DNA of 64,000 nucleotides from Taenia hydatigena (taxonomy: Eukaryota > Platyhelminthes > Cestoda > Cyclophyllidea > Taeniidae), in NCBI GenBank assembly GCA_036345935.2, contig JADWOT020000999.1, forward strand, positions 124,001-188,000, written 5' to 3'. The notes beneath the pieces were generated by a model. That model saw nothing but the letters and a program-made list of their open reading frames with translations, was not told the DNA's origin and did not search any database. Shown here one piece after another: positions 1 to 12,406 of this stretch (its first letter is position 1; the number at the start of each line of letters is the position of its first letter). The translations under genes were made by a program, and so were the position numbers.

Positions 1-665
1 CGTGGGCCAATAGAATACTGGTGAGCTGCAAACACACTTAAAATCTATTTGGTGAAATTTGGATGACTCACTGGACTTAGTGCGAAGACTCGCTTAGCGG
101 GTAAAAAGGATCATATGATAGGCCGTGTAAACCTTGTTACTCCAAGAGCAGAACATTTGATAAGAAGGTCCTTATCAAGGCCTTAGGAAAGGTAAGGAAC
201 CTGTTCAGAAGTTGTAAGAGAAAAAGCATTCGTAGCACATGGGGCAATTGACGTATTAAGAGGTAACGAATTTAAACAACGCGATGGGAGTGAAGGATTG
301 GCTCATAAACTTTGAGCTTAAAAATTCATGTTTGACACATACCTCACACAACTTTGCGACTTTGTGCTTTATTCTCAGCGGATGGTAAATTGTAAGGGGG
401 ATTTTGGGAGGACTGCTGCTAATGAGAATAGTCTTGGCACCTAAGCGAATAAGGCTTTTAAAATGCAATAATTTGAGTAATGTGGTAAGTCATGTTGCAG
501 TAGAAACACTCTTGGGTTACCAGTCCATTTATCGGCAAATTCAAAATGCCTTGTTTGAACCAACCCTTCGCGCATTTTAGCGGCATGGTCGATGTCTCCT
601 CTATTACTGATGAGTACATGATGGAATAGAATGGATAAGACTCAATTGTTAAAGTAAAGCAAGGT
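1..665 (-). repeat. Dispersed repeat family A, copy 1 (runs off the window)
   Basis: The reverse complement aligns, with many substitutions and small indels, to 31605-32374 on the plus strand. Anchors include TTGCCGATAAATGGACT, a CAACATGAC-TACCACA-TACTCAAAT block and the end CACCAGTATTCT-TTGGCCCACG. The match reaches base 1, so the element continues outside the window. In both copies the frame carrying FADKW and LLQHDLPHYSN is largely readable, but stops and frame changes follow. No known protein was recognised. It is probably an old transposable-element fragment. Confidence 0.7.
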
Positions 666-699
666 GAATTGCGTGTTAAGTGGTACGTAATGTATCTTC

Positions 700-926
700 A
701 TAGGCGTGATTGAATCATGGCCATTTTAATGTTTAGAAGAAGCGTAGCTATACGCTATTCGTCTACTATCTGATAGGCCCTCCCTAAAGATATTCATTGA
801 ACGATGGCAGCGACCATTCGGTTGCGATTACTGCGATTATTGAATGCCATGTTCACCATCCACTCACCCGTAGCCACTTCCAATGCATCGCCCCCTGTAA
901 GGAGTCACCTTGTTCCATGGAGAGGG
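700..926 (+). repeat. Dispersed repeat family B, copy 1
   Basis: This is a direct, diverged copy of 6578-6802. Shared blocks are CCCTAAAGATATTCATTGA, CACCATCCACTCA-CCGTAGCCACTT and GCATCGCCCCCT. No coding potential is conserved between the copies. Confidence 0.65.
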
Positions 927-3900
927 GAGAGTGATTTAAATGGTCAAGGCTGTGCATGTCAAAAGCAAATTAAGGATACGTCATGTCCATCTCCACGTGG
1001 CCTTACGGTGTAGTGGCTTGCTCAAGACCTTGAATAATGCAACTCTCTCATGTTCTTAGTTCACCAACTGTTTCCAAATATCATCAGTAGGAAGGAGGGA
1101 TTCCGTGCACGCTCGAATAGTGGCAGGTAAGTAAGAGAAGATTAGGTAAGCTTTTTGCGTATCACCTCAGAGGCCTTAGGACAGGAGAGTGTTAGATTTT
1201 GATTAGCCAAATTTTCATTCACTTTCGACAATGATATGCAACTCAATAAGCTAGCCAATTTACCTTTCCTTGCCCCAAACTAGCAGCATCACTGCATTTG
1301 GAAATCCTCCTGCATGCTGTAATCAGCAACTGACATATTATAGAGGCTAGCACACCTGGCAAAACTCAATGATTTAGGGACAAGGTGACTTTGCAGCAAA
1401 AATCAGGAGCTAAAAAACATTCTATTATCTATATTCTCATGTTCACATTGGCCACTACGATGTGCTTTCAAGCCAACCATGCCAGTTGTCAGATTTCTTT
1501 GCATTCGGAGTAAAGCCCAACCTCACAAATTAACAGAATCTGGAGTTTTGTGCTGTTGGCACTCGAGTGAGTAAAAGAAACATTTCGCTGACAATTACAC
1601 AGTTCCATAATTAGCTGCAAGAACACTAGCAATGAAGAAGTGTTACTTTTTAGAAGTTAAAAATGAAGTGCTCGCGCCGAACGCTATACTTTTACCACGC
1701 AGTGAGCCTTGACGCTACCGACATTGCTCGGAGGGCAAAGCATGCGACTTAGACTCAATGAAAACAACTGGTAGCTAAGCATCCCACATAGGTACGGTTT
1801 GGTTAACGTTTGACATGTCTTAACTTACTTCCATCTCTATCACAGGTCTAAGTAGAAGATGTGAAACTCGATTAGTATGAGCCTGGCGGAAATGTAAAAG
1901 ACGAGAACTAATCAACCTTGCAAGTGCCGTTTGAGTGCAGCGAAACGAGTGGGCAAAACCAAAAATGATCTGGGTCTACATCTTGTAGCACATGCAGACT
2001 GTTATGGTCGTCTTAGCGAAGTGCCACCCTTTATCTGTTCTACATTTTCTTGCATGATTTGAAGTGACATTGGTGTCAGCGAAAATGGAGCACTGTGAAG
2101 ATCAGTGCATCAAAGTTGATCCCACTGGCTAAAAATGTGACTAGACGGTAAAAGTATTTGCCAGATATAGCTATATTGCTCGACTACCTGAAGATGGCTG
2201 ACGGCAATGGGGCCAATGTGTCCCGAAAGATCACCTTGCTCTTGTCACTACATTCGCATTACTTTTGCACTGCCTTTGATGGGGCGCATTATGCCACTGA
2301 TGGTAGTATATTTAAAACAAATCGGGTCCTTTATGTATAAAAGGGATTTGATCAGTGCTTGAATGTGTCGTTACAAAACCAACTGATAGATTATCCTGCA
2401 TCCATTTTACCAAAAAGCAGGTCAAGCTTTTTGTCATCTCGTATTAGTTCAGGGCCTTTAATAATTGCATGACATAATGACTGACCACCCTCGGCGGATA
2501 GTGAGGAGCTAGGAGAAAATATAGCATCAAAACTTGCACAAGCATAGAAATCCGAAAATATTCACGCCAATTAAAGACATTAAAATGCCGAATGTAAGCG
2601 TTTTTACTTTTTAATCCATCATCTTACTTAAGCCCTCAATAAACCTCATTCCTTCGATAGCGAAGCTGGATTCGCAACGTTGGCTGCAGAGCTGGAAGTG
2701 TTTTTGAACTGGGGCATAATTTTTTCGCATTTGGTGAATATTTTTTGCTTCTTGCTTCTTAGTTTCAAAGGACGGAACGAAAAGCTCTGCACTCTGTGGT
2801 CATTGGAGCGCTCTACCCTATCGCTAACTCCGTCAGTATGCAATTCAGTCAGCGCTTCTTCCATGAGGCAGTGAAACACAGTCTCGTGCTGATAATTGTG
2901 TGCGTAGAGGCCAAGGACACAAGGACTGCTTCCTTAGTGTGACTCCAGTTTTCGAAACATTGATTCCTTTTTAGTACATCTTTACAGTGAGCGCGGGCTG
3001 ATTTCTTCTTGATTCTGTTATAAGCTGGAAGCTACAATAAGAACAGAACTCCTCCGTCAAATTTGCATGCATTCGCTATCCTGAATTTTGCAAGTGAGCT
3101 TGGTATTGATGCTGTAGTATTTATTTCTTACTGGGGGTCACATTGAGGTATGGCGATCCTAAACAGCACAATCCGTGAAACGGGAGGCATCATTTAGAGG
3201 GAATGGGAACGTTGGTAACATGCATTCACTTCTAAGGACAATACAAAAGACAGGATTAAATTTTTGAATGTTAATAGAATGGGTTTGAGAGCGTATTGCA
3301 TCAAACTTAAACGCGCAAAACATTCCAGAATATACAATCGAAAAAACCAAATAGACGAAAGTTGACAAATTATTAAGATGATTTTGCTTCGATAACAATC
3401 TATTCTATTGGTTGTCAATTAGTAGGGCCTATAGGGTCATCAAGTGCTGAAACGTCCAGCACACTCGATGCAGATTTAAGCGTATAACATGCTATCACAT
3501 CGACTCTTCAAAACGCATACAAGGACCTAAGCTTCTGCGTCATAACACACGCACATTAATCATGATCTTAGTACGGTGCTGTCTAATGGGCCCTGTATTT
3601 CTTGCCTCGTATTTTATGCCAGCCAGATTCAATTCGGCCTTTTAGTCTGAAAAACCTGAGCTACGCTTAGCTAAAATTTGCACAGGGCGCTTACAGTAGA
3701 AGCGACAATAACTTCCTGACACAATCAGGAATTCTTTGATAATGCTATTTCACTGCAATGAGGATGTCTCACTTCCGAGTTGTTGTCGTATCCACTTCAG
3801 CGACAAATCGGGTCACTCATCGACCTAAGTGATGTGTCTACTCATTTGGAGGCTTAACATTGACCGAGAAAAGGGAGTCACAAGACCATCTTGTGGAAAC

Positions 3901-4845
3901 CGTCAGCGGGCATTAACACTAATTTGCAAGCAACGTGCCTCAATGGTCCCACTTCTACATTTTGCGCGGCAAAATCATACAGAGTACACAATTTACCTTA
4001 CTGGCCAACAAACTGACGCCTAAGTTTGAGGCCGACAACTTTCCTTCACGCCTTTCTAAACATCCTTTTGATATGCGGTTACTAAACAGTGAATGCTAGT
4101 CCTACGAATTGAAGAAAAGCTACTTTCTGGATATAGGTCAACCAATATTATAACTTTTAAAACATTTCATGGATGTGCCACAAAAGCATAGAATTAACGT
4201 ATTTGTATGCTCTGCATTTTCAGTCTAGAAATGCTCGATTAGGCAAACTATGTGGAACAATGGCCTTCGGTGAAGTTCGACACGCAAATTTGCATGGTTA
4301 TGCAATCTGTGATAAATGTTAAAATTTTATAAAGGCATATTTTAATACAAAATTATTGGGGTTTTCTAAAGTGCCATTCGGGACGTGTGCATTAGTTCTT
4401 TTTATTCTAGGTCAAATTTATTGATTAGTTTCAATTCCATTTCTACAAACATCATCGCCTCTCGAAGCGTTCTATTTGGACTTTGTTGCACATACCCTAG
4501 CATATATGATGCGGCGGCACAGTTTGGAGTAACTCAAGCTGAGACAACGGCAACGACACCATTTTACCACCTCAGTACTTCAGAATCACCTATTTTAACC
4601 AGACGGGGATATGCAGCCTCTAATACCAGAAGTATCTCTTATGGCGCAGGTAGAAAGCCGTTTCCGATCCTTTGCTGTAGGTCTGCCACTTTGGTCATCC
4701 GCCTTCATGATTTGCTTTTAGTTATTTAATCATGCATGCTTAGCTACCCTTAGTTTGAAACAAGTGATTTCGTACTTGTTTCCCCTTTCTTTTGCCTCTT
4801 TTAAAATAAGCTTTTAGGAAATTTGGCTCCCTGTGTCCTCACCAG
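927..4845. other. Intergenic or intronic, nothing recognised
   Basis: Only short unconnected open frames on both strands, none with a recognisable domain, codon bias or convincing splice sites. There is no RNA gene and no tandem repeat that I could see. Confidence 0.5.
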
Positions 4846-5064
4846 CAGTGAGTGTTCATGACGTTGCTCATGTACTTACTCATCACTCTCAACAATCCTC
4901 TTATTGTGGGTCAATGATAGAGGACTCTGAAGGCTCCAAATTGTTCATCTATATTTCCCAAGGGCATAGTGAAATGCGCCTATTTACTCTTTTCGAGCCG
5001 TTTGGGCGAGTGTTGAGTGTAGAGATATTTGTGATCAGAGAAACAAACCAGAGCAGTGGCTTCG
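4846..5064 (+). CDS. CELF/Bruno-like third RRM exon (diverged exon or relic)
   Basis: The open frame follows a pyrimidine-rich acceptor ending CTCACCAG at 4845 and stops at a possible donor, G|GTGCGC, at 5065. It encodes about 73 residues: a Ser/His-rich linker, then EGSKLFIY (RNP2-like), a helix with LFTLFEPFGRVLS, then VEIFVIRETNQSSGFG. This resembles the first half of RRM3 of CELF/ETR-3/Bruno RNA-binding proteins. In that family the linker ends E-G-x-N-LFIYHLP and the strand reads FGxVxSAKVFxDxxTNxSKCFGF. Those proteins bind GU-rich RNA to control splicing and translation. The copy is imperfect: the HLPQ turn after LFIY is shortened and changed to ISQ, and Lys-Cys before the RNP1 Phe is missing. 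The second half of the RRM was not found downstream. It may be a diverged paralogue exon or a decaying duplicate; the family match is moderate. Confidence 0.42.
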
Positions 5065-6577
5065 GTGCGCACACACATTACATTGATTGTTTGCTAATTT
5101 CCACTTTCTCAATTAATTGCAGTGTGTTCACCCACAGGCTTGGTTAAGCGTACAAGTCCTTCGAGTGTGCAGAACGCGATACCTGCGATGGGCGGAGTAG
5201 TTGTGGGAAGGAAAGGATTAAAAGTTCAGCTGAAGTACTCCATTAGTATACCTATTTTAGGCTCCAGGCCTTAAACACTGCATAGCTCCTGCCGGTGTGC
5301 TTTTAAGTATTTTCCTTTTTCTCATAAAGGCCAATATGGAATTATGCATTTTAAGTGTTGACGCTGTGTAGTGGACTGCCAATTAATTCTATATCTTAAT
5401 CTTCTCAGTCCATATCACTTTCGCCAGATGATTCATAGCCTTGAGGGTAGTTAATCTGTCGCATTAGTAGCATTTAAATCAATTTCAGATTCCCATTTCG
5501 AAAACACTTATACTGGCTTTCAGTGACCCACTATGATGTTGTAGGTTTCACCTCTCAGTGTTTTCATGAGTGTCATCAGTGTCTTCACTGATGCTGTTGC
5601 TCTCAACTCCTATACCATTCTTGTGTTGCGCGACTACCAGCTTGAATGAATTTGTGGTGAATGTACTTCACTTAGCTCCACCAAATTGGTGGGTGCAACT
5701 TAGCTCTCCACATTACGAGTCATGCCTTACATAAGTTCCAAGTGCTCCTCTCCGCTTGCTTTGGCTGGTGCAAAGTTTCGCGCCTTTAATCGTATCGTCA
5801 CAAGTATTCTCTCTCAGGATTTGAATGATCTATTTTTGATGAGCCCTTCGCTCCTTGCAGCACAATTCTTTTATAGTTACAGAGAAGTAAAGCTTCACTG
5901 TAAGAATCATTACGCTCATATGAAATTTCAACATGTTAGACAAATAAATATTTTACTACTCTCCAGTCGTTTGATTTTAAGAATTACTTTGCCAATTCCC
6001 CGGGATACTAATGGTCACCTGTGCCTTTTAAATAAGGCTCTTGGAGGATACATTCATTCTCTTCCTTAACATAGATTTCCAAACTAAGTATGTGTGTGAT
6101 CTGTTTGACGAAGAGTATGCACGCTAGGAGAGAAAGTCGCGGTCTCTAAAACTCACCCTCAATTAGCGGACGATGTGAGCATCACATGCTTGGTATCTTC
6201 TGCAGCTTGCATGCATAATATAAAACTTCCAATGGCTATATACGGCAATGTACCCTCCTTTAAGGCCATAGTAGAATATACTGTCGCATATTTGCAAGTC
6301 AATTCAACAGTTCTCGATACATTCAGCTGCGCAGAATAACGGGGAAAGTTTACCATTTGACGAGGGTCACCGTACATCGTAGGATTTTTTAAGTGTTATA
6401 AAGTCGCATTTAGTAACGTTCCTCATTTCTGCCTTGTATTTTTACCATTGCATACAAATCGTACCGTACTGGTTATCACTAGCGTTTGTCAGGAAATGGC
6501 GTCAAATTCTTGGTTGATGTCAATTTAGTTGTTATATGTATAGCGCTCCAATTCTTCCAAAAATTCAGAGTGGGCTA
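5065..6577. other. Intergenic or intronic, nothing recognised
   Basis: This is where the next exon of the RRM-like gene would be expected, but no frame carries the rest of an RRM3 (FVSxDNPxSAQxAI-type sequence). The longest frame (5722-6069) has no domain or codon signal. Confidence 0.45.
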
Positions 6578-6802
6578 TGGTAGGACGATGAATGTTGCAT
6601 GACCGATGTTTGGAAGCAGCGTGGCTATACGTCATTAGTCTGCCATCTGACATGTTCTCCCTAAAGATATTCATTGAGTGATGACAGCATCCATCTGATA
6701 GCGACTGCTAAAATCGTTAAATCCCATGCTCACCATCCACTCATCCGTAGCCACTTTCATTGCATCGCCCCCTATGGCGAGTCACTTTGTTCCCTGCGGA
6801 GG
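6578..6802 (+). repeat. Dispersed repeat family B, copy 2
   Basis: Same orientation as 700-926, with the shared blocks CCCTAAAGATATTCATTGA and CACCATCCACTCATCCGTAG. Divergence is spread along the whole length, which points to an old duplication. Confidence 0.65.
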
Positions 6803-9800
6803 AGGCAGCATTTCAGTGCTCAGAGTGCAGTCTTGCTTAGGAAAGAGATGAACATATAAGGAGAAGACTGTTCGACTGCTTCTTAGTGTTAGCCTGTGAG
6901 TGCATAAGCGCGGATCCGTCATTTGGTTGTCTGTCATCGAGGCCAGTGATACCTACAGTGCATGCTTGCGGGTTATAATGACCCACATTTACTTGTTTTG
7001 TTTTCGCAAAATTCTAGTTTTGCTAATTTAAAATTTGTACCGAAACCGACTGCATTTCACTCCACAGAGAAGCTAGTTGCGCAAGTCGAATGAGGAAGAT
7101 GTTTGATGGGAGGGACGTCCTGGAAATGTTCTTAAGATATTTTAAACCTAGTGCTGGTGATCTTGCGAGTAGCGCTTTTACCGAACTCCACCCAAATTTA
7201 ACTCTTTCACTAAACCCAGCGCCCAGTTAAAGGGGTATCTGTGCCTCTGCAAAATAGGGGGCTGCAATAAGCTCATAGAAGTGATGATCCTTAACAGATC
7301 CACTGCCATCCAATCATCCGTTCACTTAAACCCGGCATCGCCATCGCCTTTTGACACACCTCATTTTGGCGGTCGGCTCTAAGTTTTGGTGTTAACTAAT
7401 TGGAAGCGGGTGCAATTTGATTTTTCGGTAAGGGAATTTATTTATTTCCACTGCTATATTATTAGGAGCATCAGAACTTGACTGTATTCTGTTGCTTTGA
7501 CTGCACTTTTATACTCATTGTCCGATGCAATGGTTTAAATTATACCAAATTTAATTATGTAGGACAAGGTGTGATTTTGTTAGAACTGTTAAAACTGAAA
7601 GTAGGTGACTTTACTCGAAGTAATCGAATCATTATTAAAGAATGGAAAGGCTGAGAGCAATACCAATTAAATCTAAGTTTAAGACATGCTAAAGACAATG
7701 TTTCTGCCATCGGTTCATTAGTGATTTTACAGCAAGTTATCAGGCATTGGCGAAATTGGTGGGTAGAGGAGCAACATCAAGATGTGAGGAAATGAATACT
7801 TGCAGACGCGGAGGCACGAAAGTTGCCTTCCTTGGAGCGCAGCACTCCGCTAGTGACGGCGGGAACTCGATGGTGGGGGCGATCGCATGGTCTCTGTACA
7901 CAAAAGCAAAGAAGAGCGTTTGTGTCATCAAGCGAGTCAAATTTAATTAGACTGAGGCTATTTTTCAATGGGAATAGGCGTACCAATCCAGCACGTAATT
8001 GCCAATTTACATGCAAAATACACCAGAGGACTTTTCTTCAACCTGATTTTAATTCCATTGTTTTAAAGTCTCTTATAAGCTTTGCACTAAGGCTCTACTA
8101 GATAGGAAATCGAGCGTGAGCAAAGCCAATACAATGACACAGCTGTTTTGCGGAAGAACGATATGATTCCCATGAAGGTCTACAGCGAATCAAAAATACA
8201 ATTACGCAAGTAAAATTCCATCTTTACCCAAGGTTTGTAGGAGAAAGGAAAGCAGGGACAGCACCAACTAAGACCAAGAATGAAATAATAAGTAATAAAG
8301 AAATGATAACTAATAGGGATAAAATGCATTTATTATGCTCTTAACACATGGATCACCAGACCATATATAATCTGCTGTACCGCTCATTGAAATCGGTTTC
8401 TTCAAAAGCCTTGGAAACTAGGAATCGCATATTTGCGACGTCAAGTTGAGAAAGGTGTTTGGTAAGCTACAATCCTTATCGTCTTTTACGAATTCGGCTA
8501 TCAAAGGTCGATTACTTCACCCTACAGCTTGGCACTTTACACTTTCCTAAAGACAAACGATTACCTTAGAAGGATATCCACCTTCCAAGTGGCGGGCAGT
8601 TCTCAATGGACTCAAAAAGAACCACTTGCATTCCTAGTCTGAACTTTTGTTCTTTGTTGAGGAATTCACTAATTCCGCTGACATCCTCTCTATCACAAAT
8701 TCACGGAGCAAAGTATGGGTCTTGGCGCATTCCTACCGACAAGTGGGGAAATGTTGAAAATGAACTACCTCAGGCAACAAAGATGCCTAAAAAAGAAAAA
8801 AAAGTTATATTATTTGAATTAACATTGATGCTCACGTCCATCATCACTTGCGTCACGTTTAATTTGATACGTGTACCATGAACTGCAGTTTGACAGAAGG
8901 TCTCCCCATTTAAAAGGGGTTAAGCATGTTGCCTACCATTGAACGCTAAAGAGTTCCAACAGAGTAGGCCTTTGCTTTTAAGCTCTTTGAATAAATGAAT
9001 ATAATAAAGGCATTCAATTGCTGCTTATAACAAGTATAAGAGTACAAAGTCGAAGGAAGTGACAGTTAAAGTTAAAGGAAGTAAGAGAACCTGGTAAACG
9101 GGAGGAGGGCAAGCGAGAAGGGTTCTAATGAATGGAGGGAGAAGAGAAGGGAGGAAGGACAAGGCTTGGATTAGGATGCATTTAAGCAATTTGCAGGTGC
9201 CAAAAATACCACTTTTAATCTGTCTGCATCACGACAATCAAGTCACACGATTGGATGAAGTTCCATTGAAAAATTTTGTGAGGGCAACTCAGGTTGCAAG
9301 GACCTACCTAATGAAACTACTTGAAGGAGACATAGCAGTTGCGACGATCAAACCATAGTGGCAATCATCACCGGAGTTGATGTCCAAATGATCAGTGTGA
9401 GCGTTATGGTTCGTCTTGATGGAAATTAATCCTTTGGAGGCCTGGCATATCGGCACGGGTCAGTTGAGGCATTTAATATAAAAGATGGGTTCTGTCTCGC
9501 ATTATGTTAGCAAAGTTTGCGTGAAAACGTTGTCAGCCTTATGGCCATTGGACTTATGGATTTCCTCAACCTCGCTCCATAGTTTTGGCAAAGGAGCAGG
9601 TTTCGTCATCTTAAAGGACCTTAAAACACTTTTTTTCTAATCATGGAACAATCAAAACTGGCCCTATCGCGCCTTGGTCACTAGAACTTATATGCCCCGG
9701 TCATTATAGCGTTTAAGGTTTTCCGAGAGTGATGAGACATGAGAAAAGAATTGACAAGCAATGTCGCATGACAGATATCAGTGGGTGACGGAGTGCAGGC

Positions 9801-11551
9801 TGTAAATGTTATTCGCATGCAAACAATTTTTTCTCGTGCCTAGTAAAAATGCGATGGATGATGTGGACGACATGACAACCCTGATTTGTGATTATTCACT
9901 TATGTCCAAGCACATGACTTTGAGGCAGGCGCCATGGTTACCAGAGCATGAGTGTATGTTGCATGGCAATTCCGGTTTCAGTTGTAATATAGAGCCTTGC
10001 TAAAGAATGGACCAGTCTTAGTCTGGTACTGCAATCAAAACGTGACGAGGATAGTCAATGGGCGCGAAAACTTGTTTGAGAAACGATCGGAAACACCAGT
10101 GGTGCTAAACCAGTGAGTCCTTACACTTATGGTGTAAACAGCTCTCTGTTTGCCTCAAAAACTTCAATGTCATTAATGTTCAGTTAGTGTTGCTGCTTGG
10201 ACCTCTACAATAACAGCTCATAAGTGTCTATCTGACTTGATGCCTACTTGAATGTGTACAGCTACGCGCTTGCTGACTCAGAACAAATTCGCATCTTGCC
10301 TTCCCTACTTTTACTGTGTCCAAAGTTCAAGGAAAAGCTACTTTTACCCTCTAAATTTTCTTCTCTAACGATGATTAATTTTGTTGATTTCATTTGGTAA
10401 CTCAAGTAGGAGTAGATAATTAAATGAATGCATGGATAAGTAGCGTCAACGCACCAGTTGCCTACCGTTGGCCTGGAAACTAGTGCAAAAGGTGCTGCCA
10501 TCACCAAGAGCGGCACTAAAATCAAGGTAACGCTATCTGACAATGATAGAGAATGCATGAATCTACCTCCATCTCTACCTAAAACGTGCAGCGTGGCATC
10601 GTAAATTGACCCTCGCATGCCATGAACCATTGGCCTGTTAACCCAACTTTGAAACCCTCTACCACAAAGTATCAACGATACCAGACAAATGTAAAACTCG
10701 TTTCAAATGGGTGCCCTCTTTCATACTTGTGGTGTGACCTCTCTAGAAGAAGTGCTGGGGCCGTAACGGAGCACAAGGATCATAAATTGCTTGCGAACCT
10801 AAGTTCGGAAGCTCAAACACCTAAAGGTTTATCACATTAGGCGAAACCTTATGTAGTTTGCAATGGGTTCGACCAAAATTCAACTTTGTTGTGATGCAGA
10901 CTCCGTGAATTATCCAATGTGTCTGAAAGTGGATGTATGACATGGTTATTAGGCGGAGATGTCAAATAAAGTTCAGTAAGCGAACAAATCTTACACGTTA
11001 TCCTTAGTAGCCGACAAAAAGTCACAAATCTAGAAACAACCAACCCATCGATGCAAAATAACAGAAACGAGAAGATTATAAATGAGTTTAGTTTTTGTTC
11101 ATTAATTTAATCTCCACATAATTTATGCGCACCTCTTGTTAGATAACCATCAAGTCTATGATGAGCGACGAAAGCTAGCATTTAAAGCAACCACAAAGTT
11201 GCCGCTTAATCGTATTTGTTCTCCTCGTCATTACAGTCGATTAAGGCTAACAATTTGAGGCTCTAAGGCGGCTGCATTATAACAACATTAAAAGGATTGA
11301 ATTCAGTGAGGAGGACAAGACGTTGCGTGCACAAACACTAAATAAACCGCTTCCACCAAAACAACCAGAATTTGGCCAGCGCATCAGGCTTATGAATCGC
11401 TGCAACAATTATTGCTATTGGAATCCCTTCTGTCACGCAAAATCTAATATTGTTGACGCCTAAGTTAATTACTTTTGCGCATTAAATAGGGCGTTAACAC
11501 TAACCACTTACCTATAAATTGCACCTGTTTCACCCTTCTCCCATTTTCCTA
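6803..11551. other. Intergenic, nothing recognised
   Basis: The frames here, including a 137-codon minus-strand frame at 10262-10675 and overlapping frames on both strands at 7740-8101, show no domain, signal peptide or splice context. No RNA gene or tandem array seen. The last part may hold the promoter or upstream exons of the receptor gene, but no clear core promoter element is visible. Confidence 0.45.
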
Positions 11552-11552
11552 G
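11525..11552 (+). promoter_or_regulatory. Strong splice acceptor 24 bp before the receptor start codon
   Basis: A near-continuous pyrimidine tract ends in TTTTCCTAG at 11552. The next 24 bases lead in frame, without a stop, into ATG at 11577. The site could be the 3' end of an intron after a 5' exon further upstream, or a spliced-leader trans-splice acceptor if the host uses trans-splicing, as flatworms do. The sequence alone cannot separate these. Confidence 0.5.
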
Positions 11553-11576
11553 GGATATCTCCGGCACCATATAGTG

Positions 11577-11888
11577 ATGATCCTAGTCATTCTCCTAATC
11601 ATCTTAACCACCTTTCGTGTGTACAGTGCGAAAACTGATGCCGCTCTAAGTGAACGAAACCTTCTCACGATCTACACCCTCAACCTTAATCCCATCTGCT
11701 TGCCCGACGCGATGCACTTCAACTTCACTCACAGTGTTGCCTCAGCAGTGCGCTACGTGCGCTCACAGATGCCGACCAACAATGAGACGTTTTTCTTTGC
11801 TGTTCTGGGTCATTTATGGGCACCCGGCTGCTCGATGCAGGAGGCCTCAAGAGCAAGCACGCTATACGAAATTCTGCAAGATTTACAG
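11577..11888 (+). CDS. Receptor-family ligand-binding protein, exon 1 (signal peptide and start of ANF-type domain)
   Basis: Starts at ATG 11577, just after a strong acceptor. Residues 1-18 (MILVILLIILTTFRVYSA) form a classic signal peptide with a short hydrophobic core and an A-like cleavage site. The following 86 residues include LLTIYTLNLNPICLPD, a sequon NFT at residue 49, an amphipathic helix (SVASAVRYVRSQM), a sequon NET at residue 69 and a Cys at 85. This layout matches the first strand and helix of a type-I periplasmic-binding-fold extracellular domain (ANF_receptor, Pfam PF01094), as in receptor guanylate cyclases. The donor CAG|GTTGAT at 11888 ends in phase 0 and fits the next acceptor. 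The frame stays open to 11963, so the donor is inferred. The family is fairly clear; the precise receptor class is not. Confidence 0.62.
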
Positions 11889-12406
11889 GTTGATTTTGAC
11901 AGACTTGGACAAATTCGCGCGAGTAGCCCGTTATGCACGCGTGTCCTGCAAATGTATCCAATTTAAAGGCGAGTAATATACCATCTTATTTACTGTGGCG
12001 GCGCAGTGAAGTGGCATCCATTCGTGGGACGGTATCAACTGTGAGCGATGAAAGTGGCCAGGTGTGAACCACACTTCGCGTGTTAGACCGGTTATTTAAA
12101 ATAGAAGCTAGAACATAGTGTGCGGATAGAGAATTGGCTTTTACGATTAAATCTGCCGTCCCAGTGGCAAATTAGTGGATGTCTGGCCATGGTTTTATAT
12201 CCGCTCATCAGAGCGAACGATCTATCCGATTCGATCAATTTATTTTAATTGGATATGAAAAGGCATTTAGTGGAACTAATGCTTTTCCCATGTTGCCGCG
12301 TTAAAGCAACGGAAGTACACATTACTGCAATTAGTAGTAAAATAATAAAATAGGGTGGATTTGCACACTTTAGGAGCAATTGTTCTCTCTGCATTTTCTA
12401 TTCAAG
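11889..12406 (+). other. Intron 1 of the receptor gene
   Basis: Bounded by GTTGAT and a pyrimidine-rich acceptor (CTGCATTTTCTATTCAAG). It has stops in all frames and the flanking exons join in phase 0. No repeat or RNA element was seen inside. Confidence 0.5.

Noticed and set aside
607..614. CTGATGAG, the start of a hammerhead ribozyme core
   Set aside because: No GAAA box or cleavage-site helix at the needed distance.
10262..10675. 137-codon minus-strand frame
   Set aside because: No domain, and no splice or start context.
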